DNA of 64,000 bases from Psilocybe azurescens. Taxonomy: Eukaryota; Basidiomycota; Agaricomycetes; Agaricales; Agrocybaceae. Position numbers and translations under genes: made by a program. Where the stretch lies: NCBI GenBank assembly GCA_023853785.1, contig JAJIRX010000852.1, positions 1 through 64,000 of the forward strand, given 5' to 3'. Below, piece by piece: positions 1-15,580 of this stretch (position 1 is its first letter; every line of letters starts with the position of its first letter). Under the pieces are notes generated by a model. That model was not told where the DNA came from. It saw only the letters and a program-made list of their open reading frames with translations, and did not search any database.

Positions 1-2882
1 GGCTCGTGTCTATGTTGCTTGTTTGCAATGGCGAGTCATGTTTAAAATATTATCTACCGCATGCCTAACCGTATTCTTGCTTAGTCGGACTCGAAAAATA
101 CGCTGCGACGGTGCAAAACCTGTCTGTCACAACTGCGGACGCCGGGCGAATGGGAATAGCGAATGTAATTATGATTCCATTCCGAAGCGGAGGGGCCCAG
201 ACAAAACGCCAGGTGCTCGTCAACGTATGGCACGGGATCTTAGGAATGATGACGATAACGGGCCTGCCCTCGTCGACGCCGCAGGACTCGTGATAATTCC
301 ACTTCTGACACAAGCCAAACAAATCATCAACAATTCCCAACACGGCAACCGGTCGTTCGCGATGAATCGCCTCAGAGTGGCAGAATGAGCAGCTCTAATA
401 TCCTGCTTCCCTCACCTGAAATATCTGCTGATCTTAGCGGTAACACAAGCAACTTTGTTGCAGTATCAAATTACTCGCGATCGTCGTACTCGCCCTGTGG
501 TTGTCATGGCCTCACACAATGCCCGGGCATCTTGGGTGTTGGAACGCTTTCCAATTCAAGAAAGGTTGCGTCCGTCGTAAGATCAGGAATCTAATACAAT
601 ACGATTATATCGTTAATTTCTATTTCGATATAGATAACCTCTTATGACCATGGTCTTGAGATGGAGAATATCGTACCGTCGTATAACACCAATCGAGGAT
701 ATATTACTGAACTCGATGAAAACGGAAATGAAAGTCAGGACTCCAACGTGCCAGAGCTTGTCAGCGAACCGTCCCTGAACTTCAGTCGCAAAATTTGGTG
801 GGATTCACTGCTGTCACTATACATATCTCCGACATCCACCCGTCTGCAGGCTCTCACCGTTTCGCAGCGTATGTCGGCCACTCAAAGCATTTCCGCCGAT
901 CTGCGTTTTCTCTTCCGAGCGTCCAACTATTGGTTCTCGTTTTCCATATCCCGAGTTTTTTCGGAAAGTTCTGTGATCCAATACGGAGAGAGAGAATCCA
1001 GCCCAGTCTGGTTCTTTCGCTTCTTGCCCTGGCAACATTTTGGCAGAGCTCAGAAGTCGGTTATGGGAAAGAGGGCAGGGAGCGCGCGTTACGCTTCAGA
1101 GATGAAGCGCAGTCGGCCATGGACGCCAGTTTCAATGCTGGATGGATCGATGAAACACTAGCGCAAGCAGCTTGGGTCAGTACTTTTTATCTGAATGCTC
1201 GAAACGAACTCATTGCTAAGCTCGATTCCGACCTTTCCGCTTCTAGCTACTCGCACTTTTCGAAGTATGTGCTCATCCCCGACATTCATCTCAGAGATCG
1301 ACGTCGTCTATGGTTATGCTCGATTCGATCATACGAAGCCTGTCATTGACATCGATGGATGCCGGAGATCCGAACGCATCGATGTTCTCGCCTGGAATGG
1401 TACCTGCTGTTCTGGGCTCTCCAAAATCGCAGATTGCGTGGCTCCCCTGAACATTTTCCAAAGGTTGCACACCCTGGCGCAGGCGAAAGTGTCGGATGTT
1501 CGTGCCAAAGCTTCACGCTGGAAGAACATTGGCCCTCTGCTGCTGAGCATGCTCCCTTATGGAGCTCTCGACCCCAGCTTGGGACGATACTTGGACGGAA
1601 GCTGAAATTCGCAAGGAATCATGCAGACGTTTGTGCTGGAGCTCTATGATGCTTGCTGCAGGCCACATCTCGTATACCACTCTCATCGATCGCAAGGTCT
1701 GGATCTATTCATCTCAGATCCTGCAAATGTTTGTCTATCCAATGACTTCGTTCTAGGAACGTGTACTAATTGTTTTTCCTTATAGTATGCTCTACTCTTC
1801 TCTGGAGAATCGGTCGCCAAATCTCCAGCCTTGTCTAGTTATTCTTCCAAGGACACTGTCTGGGCGTTGCACGATCGATGCTTTCTGCTATGGCATGGTT
1901 GTATTCGCATGCGAAGCAGCAGTCGTGCTACGGATAACGAAAAGGCAGAGTTCGCCGTGAAAGCTTGGCTTGAAGCAGACAGTCTCGAGCAAGCTCTTAA
2001 TCGTCACACCTGCGCCATCGAAAGAGCCTTCATTTTCCAGGCTCGGGAATACATATTCAAGTGAGTATTTATTGTTAAGGCTTCCTGGGAACGTCATAGT
2101 GATAGTTTTCTCAAGCACGCGTATGTGTATATCGTATGAATTCCAACGATATATTCCTCTTGTCTCTGCGTAAGCTTAGATCCCTTTGTCACATGTGCTA
2201 TTGTCCCTCAAAATGTCTTTTCTACTTACCAGAAATGTTAGCGGCCTGTTCCATCGCGACAAGGCTGAAGAATGGCGTGAGTGTATTGATTCTAATGCAA
2301 GTCCTCCTATTTTCAGACTTGTTTACACGTCTTTTTATGTTCGCAGTAACACATCAAGCGACGGTAGCGGAGCGCTTCATGCTCGGCCTACACACCATAA
2401 CTGGTAACTCGAATAACCTCCTTGCTCGCCGTCCATTCTTTGTCTTCTGGTTCATGGGTCAGATCCATCGGCAAGTCCCATGACCATTCTGAGTTGAATG
2501 GAATGCTGACGAATCGTCTTTCTGTAGCTCTCTTGCACTCTGGGAAGTCGACAACACTTTGACAGTTGCCTTGGATGTCTGCAAAGCACTTATTCCTGCT
2601 ATCGATTAGTATGTTTATTCCTGCTTTTGTTGAGGGCCTGGTAATGACAAGCTGACGGCTTGTCTTAAGTTTAACTGCTTTATGGCCGTGTGGCGGTGAG
2701 TTTCTCATTGATGGCATTTCCACCCTGATAGATCTTGATGCCATTGCTTCTCAGAACAAAGACACAGATACGAATCCCTTCGAGAAAAAGTTGCAACCTC
2801 CTGCTATAGTGCAGGCATCGAAGCGCCTTCGCCGATCAATCTGTCCTTTTCGCCTCCGTCTGCTCTTGAAGCTTTGATTTAG
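1..2882 (+). CDS. Zn(II)2Cys6 fungal transcription factor, 5' partial
   Basis: Sequence-specific nuclear regulator. An acceptor at about 88-92 opens an exon encoding the second half of a Zn2Cys6 cluster (RKIRCDGAKPVCHNCGRR) and the linker PKRRGPDKTPGARQRMAR, so the first cysteine pair lies in an exon at or beyond the left edge. From about 780 there is a fungal_trans-type middle domain (SDLRFLFRASNYWFSF; FRDEAQSAMDASFNAGWIDE; CRRLCWSSMMLAAGHISY; ALHDRCFLLWHGC), closing with LRRPFF-like and ALDVCKA segments and stop TAG at 2880-2882. Introns at about 1170-1246, 1730-1786 and 2061-2115 have clear GT-AG ends. The frame breaks at the T run 940-943, around 1450-1585 and near 1680, so this is either a pseudogene or carries consensus errors. 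Family call sure; targets unknown. Confidence 0.85.
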
Positions 2883-3331
2883 TTTACCATTTGTTTCTGC
2901 TGTGCCATATTTGCATTTTTTTCCTGGAGAAATTTATCTGCTTTTGTACTTGTATACTACCTTGGATTTTTTAGCTTATCCAGATACCCTTTGGGTTTTC
3001 TCGTAGCGAGTTTGTATCTACCAATTCGCTTTTCTCTCATGTATCAATAGTTGCAATATTTTATCAATATCTTTTTAAATGATCTTTTCGCATTGAAACC
3101 ATCAATTTTTTTCTTCGTAAATATGTTCTCATTCAATCGTAGTTCAACTATCAGGTTTTTGGGGCTAACAGGTTGGGCTATGATACACTGTACAGGTGTC
3201 ATCAATGCAAGCCACTGTAACCCAATCAAATTCAATTAATTACTTTCAGTGACTTCGACTTTACTCTGATTATATCATTATAACTGCCTATCTTTCTGAT
3301 CAAAGTCCCAACCTTAATCTTTAACCACCCA
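2883..3331. other. intergenic, no gene seen
   Basis: AT-rich spacer between the regulator's stop and the dehydrogenase start. It has only short overlapping ORFs on both strands (3044-3239) without codon bias or a recognisable motif. The stretch just before the start is likely the dehydrogenase promoter and leader. Confidence 0.6.
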
Positions 3332-4437
3332 ATGCCCGTGGCCAAGATAGGGATTGTCACCGGTGCATCTTCAGGTATAGAGGATTACTCGATGGTTACA
3401 GCCGACTAATGTATGATCATCTTTGGAGGGATTGGACGGCACTCGGCCATAGCATTGTCGAAGGATGGATGGCATCTGGTCTTGACTGCTCGTCGACTGG
3501 ATCAGCTGAAGGAGACAGCGTTGCTGTGCCCTAACGAGACGCTTATCTTAGCTGGCGACATAACTGACGAGCCTTTCATCAAGGGTGTATTTGAAGTGGC
3601 CCTATCTCACTTCGGTAAATACGATCTGCACTGACGGCTCTTATTTGTAAGAAACTAACAATAATTTGGTAGGTCGGCTGGATCTGTTGTTCAACGTAAG
3701 CCTCACGATAGAGCGACCACTCAGCAATATATGTTTTTCTTACTACGATATGTTCAGAATGCCGGTATATCTCCCAAAGCAGCCCCTATCGATGAACTAT
3801 CCCTGGACGCATTTCAAACAGTGATCAACGTCAACCTCACTGGGTCTTTCTTAGCAGCGCGAGAGGCCATAAAGGTCTTCAAAGCTCAATCACCCCAAGG
3901 AGGCATGTGTGATTAGAAAGCACCTGACGATTTGCAAACGAATGTTGACCTGTCGATGTCACTTATCATAGGAAGAATAATCAACAATGGATCTCTCTCA
4001 GCGCATGTTCCAAGGCCTAATACCTCGCCGTACGCTTGTTCCAAGCACGCAATAGCAGGACTTACGAAGTGCATCGCACTCGAAGGGCGCCCTTTCGGCA
4101 TCACATGCACACAACTCGACATCGGTGAGCGGGCATCATCCATATCATAAAATTCTAGTGGCCTGAATGCCGTGCATACCAAGGTAACGCAAAAACAGAT
4201 ATAATGGACAAACATCTTATGATCGGGGCATTGCAACCTAATGGCATTATTCTAGCGGAACCAACTATGGATGTCGAGCAGGTTGCCAGGACCGTCGTCC
4301 ACATCGCAAGCATGCCACCCGATGTCGCCATGCTCAAAGTGAATATCATGTGAGTGGCCACAACTTCTTGCAAGGATCGTCGTTAGAACTTGCATCTGCA
4401 CAGGGCGGCGGGTGCGCCATACGTTGGCAGAGGATAA
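3332..4437 (+). CDS. short-chain dehydrogenase/reductase (SDR)
   Basis: NAD(P)-dependent oxidoreductase of the classical SDR fold; substrate unknown. The start encodes VTGASSGIG, with the Gly-rich cofactor motif split by an intron after GASS (acceptor before GGGATTGG at about 3427). Further exons give [36 protein letters not shown] and the catalytic [10 protein letters not shown] (Tyr-x3-Lys), ending [10 protein letters not shown]. Length after splicing is about 250 residues, normal for the family. All exons stay open once introns are removed. The intron at 3903-3971 appears to use a GC donor (G|GCATGT), since no GT donor keeps the frame. No obvious cluster partner. Confidence 0.85.
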
Positions 4438-4587
4438 AAGTCTTGAGCTACATCATCAAAGATATCATTTCCTCGCCCTAAGAAACAAATACATTCCACT
4501 AAATCGGAAAAAATAAAAGAAACTTTCGTACAGCTTTGACTAACATAACGAGTAGAGACACGTCAACTAACATGATCATAAGTTGCC

Positions 4588-8523
<3,936 letters not shown>

Positions 8524-9310
8524 TCTATATCATGAATTTCCTCAAAATATGAAGACGAACAAAATGAAAAGAAGGTAAGAGAGAGTAGCGAGTCAAAGTT
8601 GGAGTCAAGAGTAGTAACTCAATTGGGTCACGCATATGGGTGCCGTTGAATCGGCTCGTGGCTGTGCAACGTAGTGACCCAGTGATTTTCTCTTTGATTC
8701 TTCCTCAATCAATTCTCCATACTCTCACTAGTTTCCCAAACTCTCCAAACTGCTACCTGGATTCAACACGGGGATAATCCCGCACAAATCTGTGTGACAG
8801 AATCTTTCATGCCATTGGACCAGTGTCCATCCCAATATTCGGCGGGGCTTCTTCTGCTATGGTTCAGCATGAAAACAGAAGTATAAAGGCCATGCAACTG
8901 ACCTCCGCGTTGCCGAACCGTGTCCAACACTATGTCAGTGATCTTGAAACGTTCTATGTCAGCTAGGATAACCGGTTGACATGGGGTTTAATCTAAAGGA
9001 TTGGGTATATTGGGGCTAGTTTATAACCTAAGATGAAATAAAAGGACAAGGGTTACCCTTTGTCTCCCTGGAATCACACTTATATATCCCAGAACAAAGA
9101 ATATTAATCGCTTGCGACACCACATGGCTGTCCAACTGCCGCAACCTTGAACAGCTGGGTGAACCGAATATTTCATGGATGGCTCGAGGAAATTTTGGTA
9201 CGCTCTCTTGCTCTCAGAGTCTCACTTGATTATAGCAGAATAGTAGGATTTTATTCCCGACTACTACAAGAGCAAGGCACATTTCTTACGCGAGTTGCAG
9301 ATGTTCACTT
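8524..9310. other. intergenic / 5' region of prp2
   Basis: Leader and promoter of the helicase gene (minus strand), then non-coding sequence. A loose inverted repeat GGGTCAC ... GTGACCC lies at about 8626-8682. No convincing ORF. Confidence 0.5.
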
Positions 9311-10180
9311 TTCTATAACTCAAGCCTGCTTGCACGAAGTTGAGCGGCAAATTTTTTCTTGACAACGGACCAATGGGCATCCCAGAAACGATACCCGTCG
9401 CCGCAATGCATCTCGCAAAAGCAAAAGCTGCAAAAGCCTGTTAGTGAGTTTGAACCACTTGATATCAGCCAAGACAATCTCCGACAGCTTTTTCTGTCTG
9501 GTCCCGAAAACAAGCAACTCTCTCCACATCCGGGCGAGTAAGTGCTCTATATATGCGCATTCCTGGTCAAACAACAGTGTCAGTTGTCGTATGATAAAAA
9601 TTCGTATTTGAAAGATGCATTTACCACCTTGTCATCGCTGGTTATAATAAGTTTCGGAGAGTTCAAGTCGGAATAATTCGTCCTATAAGTTTAAAGTCAG
9701 TTCATATAAATAACACAGAAAGATGACCGAAGCTCGACAAACCGGCTCTTAGAGTTTTCGATAACGTGAACTGTGTTTGAACACAAATCCAGTGACTTCT
9801 GGATGAGCCTCAGAACCACATCGTCTTTCCCCATTGCTCGCCAGAGTATCGGGAGCTATTGTAACATTTCAGCAGAAAGATCATACATCATTTGAATTTC
9901 TGCTTCAAAGCTAGTTCCCCACTTATTTTTAATGTGCGTTTTTTCCTCCATGGCCTTTTCAAGAGACTTTTCGTGGGCACCATATCCGATGGTTGACATA
10001 GGGGTTTGACTTCAAAAATGAGTGCAAGGTATAGCCTGACCTGGGATAAATTTCGGAGTATACATACTTCAAGTTACCCAATGTTTTAAATAACTGGGCG
10101 TTTACTGTCGGATTGTCGTTGAAACAGTCGTCCAAGGTGAGTTGTTCAAGGTGACAGTAGATTCATCCATCAGCACTGCA
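9311..10180 (-). pseudogene. decayed hypothetical gene, unrecognised
   Basis: On the minus strand, coherent protein-like blocks are separated by stops and frame changes. Reading 5'-3' there is a block with DDCFNDNPTVNAQLFKTLGN (about 10085-10140), then MSTIGYGAHEKSLEKAMEEK (about 9945-10000) running to a TAG. The same frame continues after that stop as LPILWRAMGKDDVVLRLIQK (about 9795-9860). A last block (9313-9574) reads EHLLARMWRELLVFGTRQKK and, in another frame, FWDAHWSVVKKKFAAQL. A GT-AG intron at about 9685-9712 is possible. I cannot name the family; the first block weakly resembles the NLGN turn of tetratricopeptide arrays. The in-frame stop suggests a pseudogene, but an undetected splice pattern is possible. 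Confidence 0.35.
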
Positions 10181-10440
10181 ATCCTTCACCAGTGCATTAT
10201 AGTACAGAAGAGTTCATCTAATACAATCTGCGTGGAATTAACTATACAAACAAGCAAGCTATCCACTGGCAGGAGCAACACCAGGAAGACAGTGCATATT
10301 AGTCCAGACTCAACCCCCTTCATCAAGTCCATCTTGACAACAGCGGTAGACACAAAATACTGTGTCCTTGCCAGTACTTGCAGAAAAGCCAAACGTATTG
10401 AAGATAGGCAGTGATTTAACAATAAGACTCGGAATATAGC

Positions 10441-11885
10441 TCATGAAAGATTTGGTATCGAGAGCCCTGCCGACTTCGCAATATCTAGAATTTTACGCGC
10501 CTGGGGTATAGAAAGCCGCGATAGATATGCTTGTAACACGCGAGTAGATGAGAACTTACTTGTTTGATCATCGGCGCATCAATCATCTTCCCATCTAAGT
10601 CAGCAGCGCCTTTCTGAGATTCATGAGCGCGATTCATGGCTTTAATTACTTTGGATGCTCGTAGAATTTCTGTGGCATAGTAAATCAGAACCCGGTAAGA
10701 AAATGCAAAATTTATATTAAACCATAAACTTTACCTTCATCTGTCGGCACATACGTAGAGTTGATCACAGGGACCTGCGAAGGATGGATTGCTTGCTGGA
10801 AATCACGGTATCAGCGCTATTGCTCGTCGCGTTAGAAGTCAATAGCAGTCGGAGTACCTTGCCAGTGAAGCCCAATTGTCGGCCGTCGATGCATTCATCT
10901 GTCAAGATTTCCAGATCCCGAAAATCGACGCAGACCATATCAATCGCGTCAAGACCAAAAGCTTTTGCTGTAATAACGATTTGCGATCTCGTGTAAAGCA
11001 ATTCCCGTCGTGAAGGAGTGCGAATGATGGCAGTATCCGCGCAATCTTGCGTCCCAGATTCACAGTCCAATTTCATCCGAAAACTTGCAAAATCAAAGAC
11101 TCACAGTCTTCTGCCGCAAACTACCATATAAACATGTCAAAAGCTGTCAAGAAGAACGACATGCGTTAGGACTCACAAGAAGAGCATTGAGAGTACCTCC
11201 TGCAATACCTCCGTGAGAAGACTGCCATGCTGCAATGGATCCCAGATTCCACATTCCCTTAGCACTCTCGATACTGGGTATGATGTTGAGGAAAGGTTTC
11301 TCTAGTCGATGTCGCGCAATAGCAACAGCATCCGAAACGCAGTCCAAGTCGGTAGTGGAGTGGATCTTCGGCAAAATTATTGACTTAACCAAGGGGTGTG
11401 AAACCTGTTGCGTTCATGATGAGTCTTGCCAAATCTATGTCGAACAAAGGTATACTCCAGTTACAATTTGAGTTATATCATCACGAAAGTATGGCGTCGT
11501 GACATCGTTCACTCTTACTGCGACGTGTAAAGGGCGCAGGTCCGAGCCTCGGTCCTGGACACCACCACAGAATGTCAGCAGGTAAACAAACACGAAAGCT
11601 TTGAGGGCCCATGTAATTTCGACGTACTTGGAGGAAGTATTGCAGTCGCGCCCTTGCTGCATGTTTATCCTCTGGAGCAGGAGAGACGCTGTCTTCTAAG
11701 TCGTATATGATCACGTCCGAGCCTGATGTGATGGATTTCTGGAGCATGCGGTCTGACGATGTTGGGACATAGAGATATGACCGATGCAGTGACGTCTTGG
11801 TGCTCAATTTCCTTGCGTTGTGTGCAGCATACGATCTAAGCTGGTACTGAAGCCTTATGGAAGGTCTTCGTAGAGGAGAGATCAT
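10441..11885 (-). CDS. HpcH/HpaI aldolase / citrate lyase beta-like protein (CitE/CLYBL type)
   Basis: Mg-dependent C-C lyase or thioesterase of the CitE family, probably mitochondrial (CLYBL-like, acting on citramalyl- or malyl-CoA). The N-terminus MISPLRRPSIRLQYQLRS is Arg-rich, like a matrix presequence. Then come RSYLYVPTSSDRML, IIYDLEDSV (acidic metal/CoA-site region), ILPKIHSTTDL, IIPSIESAKGMWNL (conserved Glu), DFRDLEIL and AIHPSQVPVINSTYVP (the AIHP signature). It ends QARKILDIAKSAGLSIPNLS and stop TGA (10441-10443). Exons between these blocks are joined by short introns. The best-supported ATG is at 11885; a longer ORF upstream lacks presequence character. Substrate is inferred from family only. 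Confidence 0.85.
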
Positions 11886-12192
11886 CTCATATGAGAGGAC
11901 AATGCAAAAGGTATGCGTATAGATGAACGATCCGGAATGAAGTACAAGACAACGTGGGAATCCTATGTAGTATGCACCGCAGAGAACCAGGAAACCTGAG
12001 AACAAAACCAAACCAAACCATGTAGTCTACAGACGGAGGTCCAAAAACCTAAACTCAATGAATATAATACAAAAATTGCGCGGTCAACAAAATTACTTTC
12101 AACTATATACAAATTAGGCGAATAACAGAACAAAAAAAGGCAAAAAAACATGAACTTGACCTTGCATGAAGCATCGAAATTGCTTTGAAATC
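11886..12192. other. short spacer, no gene seen
   Basis: Upstream region of the CitE-like gene and 3' flank of the neighbouring minus-strand gene. AT-rich, with no ORF that resembles a protein. Confidence 0.5.
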
Positions 12193-14882
12193 TCATTCTG
12201 GGTAAAGGAGCTCAAGCTCAGATAAATCGAGGTCGTCTTCGTCGTCATAATTCAAGTTCTCCATCAGAGACGATATGTCGAGCACAGGAATATTTTGACC
12301 CAGGAACGATAAGTCGATTAGAAGACGCTGGGAGGCTGCTTGGATGATAGGCTCCGCCGTGCGCTGAGTTGGACTTGCAGGTTTATTCAACGATGATTGT
12401 AAGTTAGTAGTGGTCATAGTGGTCGTGGTGGTCGTGGTGGTCGTGGTGGTAGTGTTCGTGATGATATGACTGTCGGATAGAGTTGCTGAAGTGCTGCGAC
12501 TGGGGGCCTCGGACTCTTTGAGTGCCGGTATAACATTTTCGGAGGCTGTCAATGAAGTAGAGTCAATTTTAGTTATTTCCATTTCAACAAAAGATTCTTC
12601 TAGCGTTGCCGGAGAAGAAGACGATACAGGATCCGGATTGGGGCCCCCCATGTCCATTTGAGTAGTTGTAGGCGTGAATAATGAATCCAGAGAGATGGCG
12701 TTATTGGGCAGCGATGAGGAGTATGAATCAGTCACTTCTTCATCTACGACCATGGAGCACGGCAGCACACGACCAGCCGTAATACCAATGCTTGATGTTT
12801 CTGCTTCCGGTGCTTCTCCTTCCTCTGCACAAACAGATGGTTGGTCAGCATTGTCATGATTGTCGCGTAGAATTGGATCGACAGCCTGGGGTAGCCGGGA
12901 GTGTTCATGTGCGCTGTCAACCGGTGAATCGTGTTTGTTTTCCACAGGAGAATGGGAAGCGTCTGCGCAAGTACCTGTTTAATTCACGAAGTCAGTCAAA
13001 CTTAAAAATACGTATCCGCAAAATGATCACTTACCAGGTTTCTTCGACTGCATAACACCGTGCAAAAGCTTCACCAAATTCTGAGATTTGACAATTTCAT
13101 CGGGCTGTACGATTGCCATGTTTTCAATTACGGATGTTCCCGCTGTCTGAACCACTCCCTGGTTTAGTGACTCGGGGTAAACCTCGACATGCCCTATTCT
13201 TGGAGGTCCTCCATTTTCCAGACACTCTTTCAGAGATTGGCGCTGATGAGTACCTTCATGGTCGTCTGCAGAGCTGGTATTCGGTGGATCAGCTTGTGAT
13301 GGGCTTCGCGACCCCGTGCATTGACGATCATGGAAGGAGAACCCGGGGTAGTATGCGGAATGTCCAAGATAGCGCTGTGGATAATAGAGATCACGGAGCG
13401 ATTAGCTATCTCAGGAGGCACCGCCATAGACTCAGTTCTGTCGAGCGAAGGATTATCTGACAGCGGTACCACGGCGGGTTCAACTAGAGGTGGTTGGCTG
13501 TTCAAGTCATTAATATCTTCCATGATAGAGTCTTCCTGTACATGAATGTTTGCTATCGTGGTCGCAGTTTTAGAGGTCCAGCTCGGCACAATTCGAGATA
13601 AATTCGGTGTTACAGAAATTGCGGTTGCACGTTTAGTCTTTTTCGCTTTCTTCTTGACAGAGCCAATCCGTGAGAAGTATACCGGTGTATGATGAAAGTT
13701 TGGCGTTGTCACAGTGTCCCCATACACTATAGCCCGAGGACGGATAGAAACAGACCCAGAAAATTCTCGAGACCGATTTCGACTGAAGGGCCTTGATTCC
13801 AACATGGCCTCTCTAAAGGAGGTCTGAAGAGCATCCACGGCAGTTTCCGAAGATTTTATATGTTCACCTGAGGCCAGATTGGGTGTAAGATCCATCGTTT
13901 CAATAGTATTAGCAGAAGAAGGCTGCTCGACAATATGCGGTTCCATAACGCCCATAGTTGGTGCAGAAACTTCTGTGGCTCCAGTTTCAAAGGCATACGA
14001 GAGTGTAATATGAGACGGATTGGCTGAGGTAGGTATAGGTGTGTTGGCTAAAGCGCAAGTTTGCCCAGATTCGTCGTCGCTGGATTCAATAACAACAACA
14101 TCATCATTTCGAGGGTAGCCAGGTTTTTTAGAGGCGCTTTCAACGGAATGTCTTGGTCAGAACACAAATTAATGATTTCTAAAGATGCCGCAGATGTTTT
14201 GGAGATCTTCGACTTTTTCGTAGCTGAGTATCGTTTTCAGAGCTAGACGAGATCTCAAAAGCGCCCAGGTGAACAACTAAAAGATAGGTCAATACCTCAT
14301 GTTAAGGAGGTGCGACAACTTTTGGAACCTTTGGGTTTTAGTGTGGGTCGGCTTTTCGCGACTCCGACTTCTGTACGGTCAAATTTGAGGATGAGCATCG
14401 CCCATTACTTCGAGAGAGAAAATCAACATACGTTTAGGGGGGAAGAATACGCTTTTAGGCGAGATTATGATGCCTGGAGGTGGGGTGCGATCAGAGTCTG
14501 AATCTGTATCGTCTTTCGTAGATATTGGCATCTTCTTCGTAGCCATCGAGGCCATTTTTCTCATAGTAGGTTTGGATATCCGCGTTGAGGTCCTGGTGGA
14601 GGTGACTGAGTTGGAGACAGCTGGCATCCTCTGCGTAGAAGGGCCAGCCTCAGCGTTCCGTTGTGTGGGCCGTGTTGATTTTGAGGGCGTCGTCGTAGCT
14701 CTGGAATGTTCTTCTGTGGCGATTGAGTATCTCGAATACAAACTAGAGGCATAGCGGACGCACCATTTGGATTGCCATTTGACCTTTTCCTAACGTTGCC
14801 ACCTTCATTTGACGCCGGAGTATCTTTTGCAGAGCGTTTCCTCTTTTGGGCGAGGGGTCGCGTTGTCGATGTCCCCCATCAT
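12193..14882 (-). CDS. low-complexity nuclear protein with NLS and two SIM-like motifs
   Basis: I do not recognise the family. The probable start is the tandem ATG at 14880-14882 (MMGDIDNATPRPK), followed by a basic nuclear-localisation stretch (KRKRSAKD). Next come Ser/Thr/Pro-rich sequence (RTSTRISKPTMRKMAS; DDTDSDSDRTPPP), then two hydrophobic-acidic motifs of SUMO-interacting type, LEIINLCSDQD (about 14140-14190) and DDVVVIESSDDESG (about 14067-14108). After these lie a Lys-rich KKKAKKTKR patch, a poly-Thr tract and an acidic tail NYDDEDDLDLSELELLYPE with stop at 12193. The frame breaks at T/C runs 14844-14847, 14214-14218, 14124-14129 and 13312-13315, with another near 14740; correcting a run by one base restores each. 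No enzyme domain seen; a scaffold or chromatin-associated role is only a guess. Confidence 0.6.
12410..12455. repeat. GTGGTC-type microsatellite coding poly-Thr
   Basis: Six-base units (GTGGTC/GTCGTG) repeat several times on the plus strand. On the minus strand they encode a run of about 13 Thr interrupted by Met. Probably length-variable between strains. Confidence 0.8.
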
Positions 14883-14890
14883 CGACAACG
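14861..14890. repeat. 11-bp inverted repeat over the start codon
   Basis: CGTTGTCGATG (14861-14871) and CATCGACAACG (14880-14890) form perfect arms around an 8-nt loop. The tandem ATG of the minus-strand gene lies in the loop/arm junction, so the transcript could hide its start in a hairpin. Confidence 0.7.
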
Positions 14891-15580
14891 GAAAGGTTGA
14901 ACTGGCTGGAGTGGTTGTGTTCCAAGCCGCGATAGGCGCCTACTATACCGAGCGAGAGCGTTGCTTATTTTCCGGACCGGACGCTCTGAACTATGTACAA
15001 GTGTCAAGCACTGGTATCACACCAACGCCTGAGCATCGTCGGAACCGATCTATGTATTCACCACAAAACATACCAGTATTTCTACAAGTCATCCAGTTCA
15101 TTCGCTGTTTGATAGTTAAGTCGAGTAATATAAAATATTGGCCCTAAGCTAGGCGCTTGGCAACAGTATGCCCTGAACTGTGACTTTAAAATAGTAAGTT
15201 CATGATATCAAATCAAGGGGCCTTAGAATCCAACGGTGAGGGTGTTGATCCATAACGTTTATTCTTATAACTCATATCCGACTTGAAACCATCGACTTTA
15301 CGCCGTGTCCGTCATTGTGTCCACAGGCCTGCCAGCGAACGGGAAGATATTGCGCCATCGGCGTATATTGTCATGTTTCAACCAGTTGTCAATCATGCTA
15401 TTTATTTCTTCAACGACCTCCTCCATTCAACATTACTCCCGAAAGGCATCGGGTCTCTACTCGCATTAAAGCACAGGAGGACAATTGATCTAGCATTTAA
15501 TTGGATTTCGTACACCCCTATCTCTCTCTAATCGCCTAGGGTCAAGGAGGGGCCTGTTTTTCATTTCGCTTCAGCAAGAT
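14883..15580. other. divergent promoter region
   Basis: Region between the NLS/SIM protein (minus) and DUG2 (plus). A plus ORF at 14809-15147 overlaps the minus coding region and has no recognisable motif, so I leave it out. No other gene seen. Confidence 0.5.

Noticed and set aside
14809..15147. 112-codon plus ORF near the DUG2 promoter
   Set aside because: Overlaps the start region of the minus-strand NLS gene and shows no recognisable motif.
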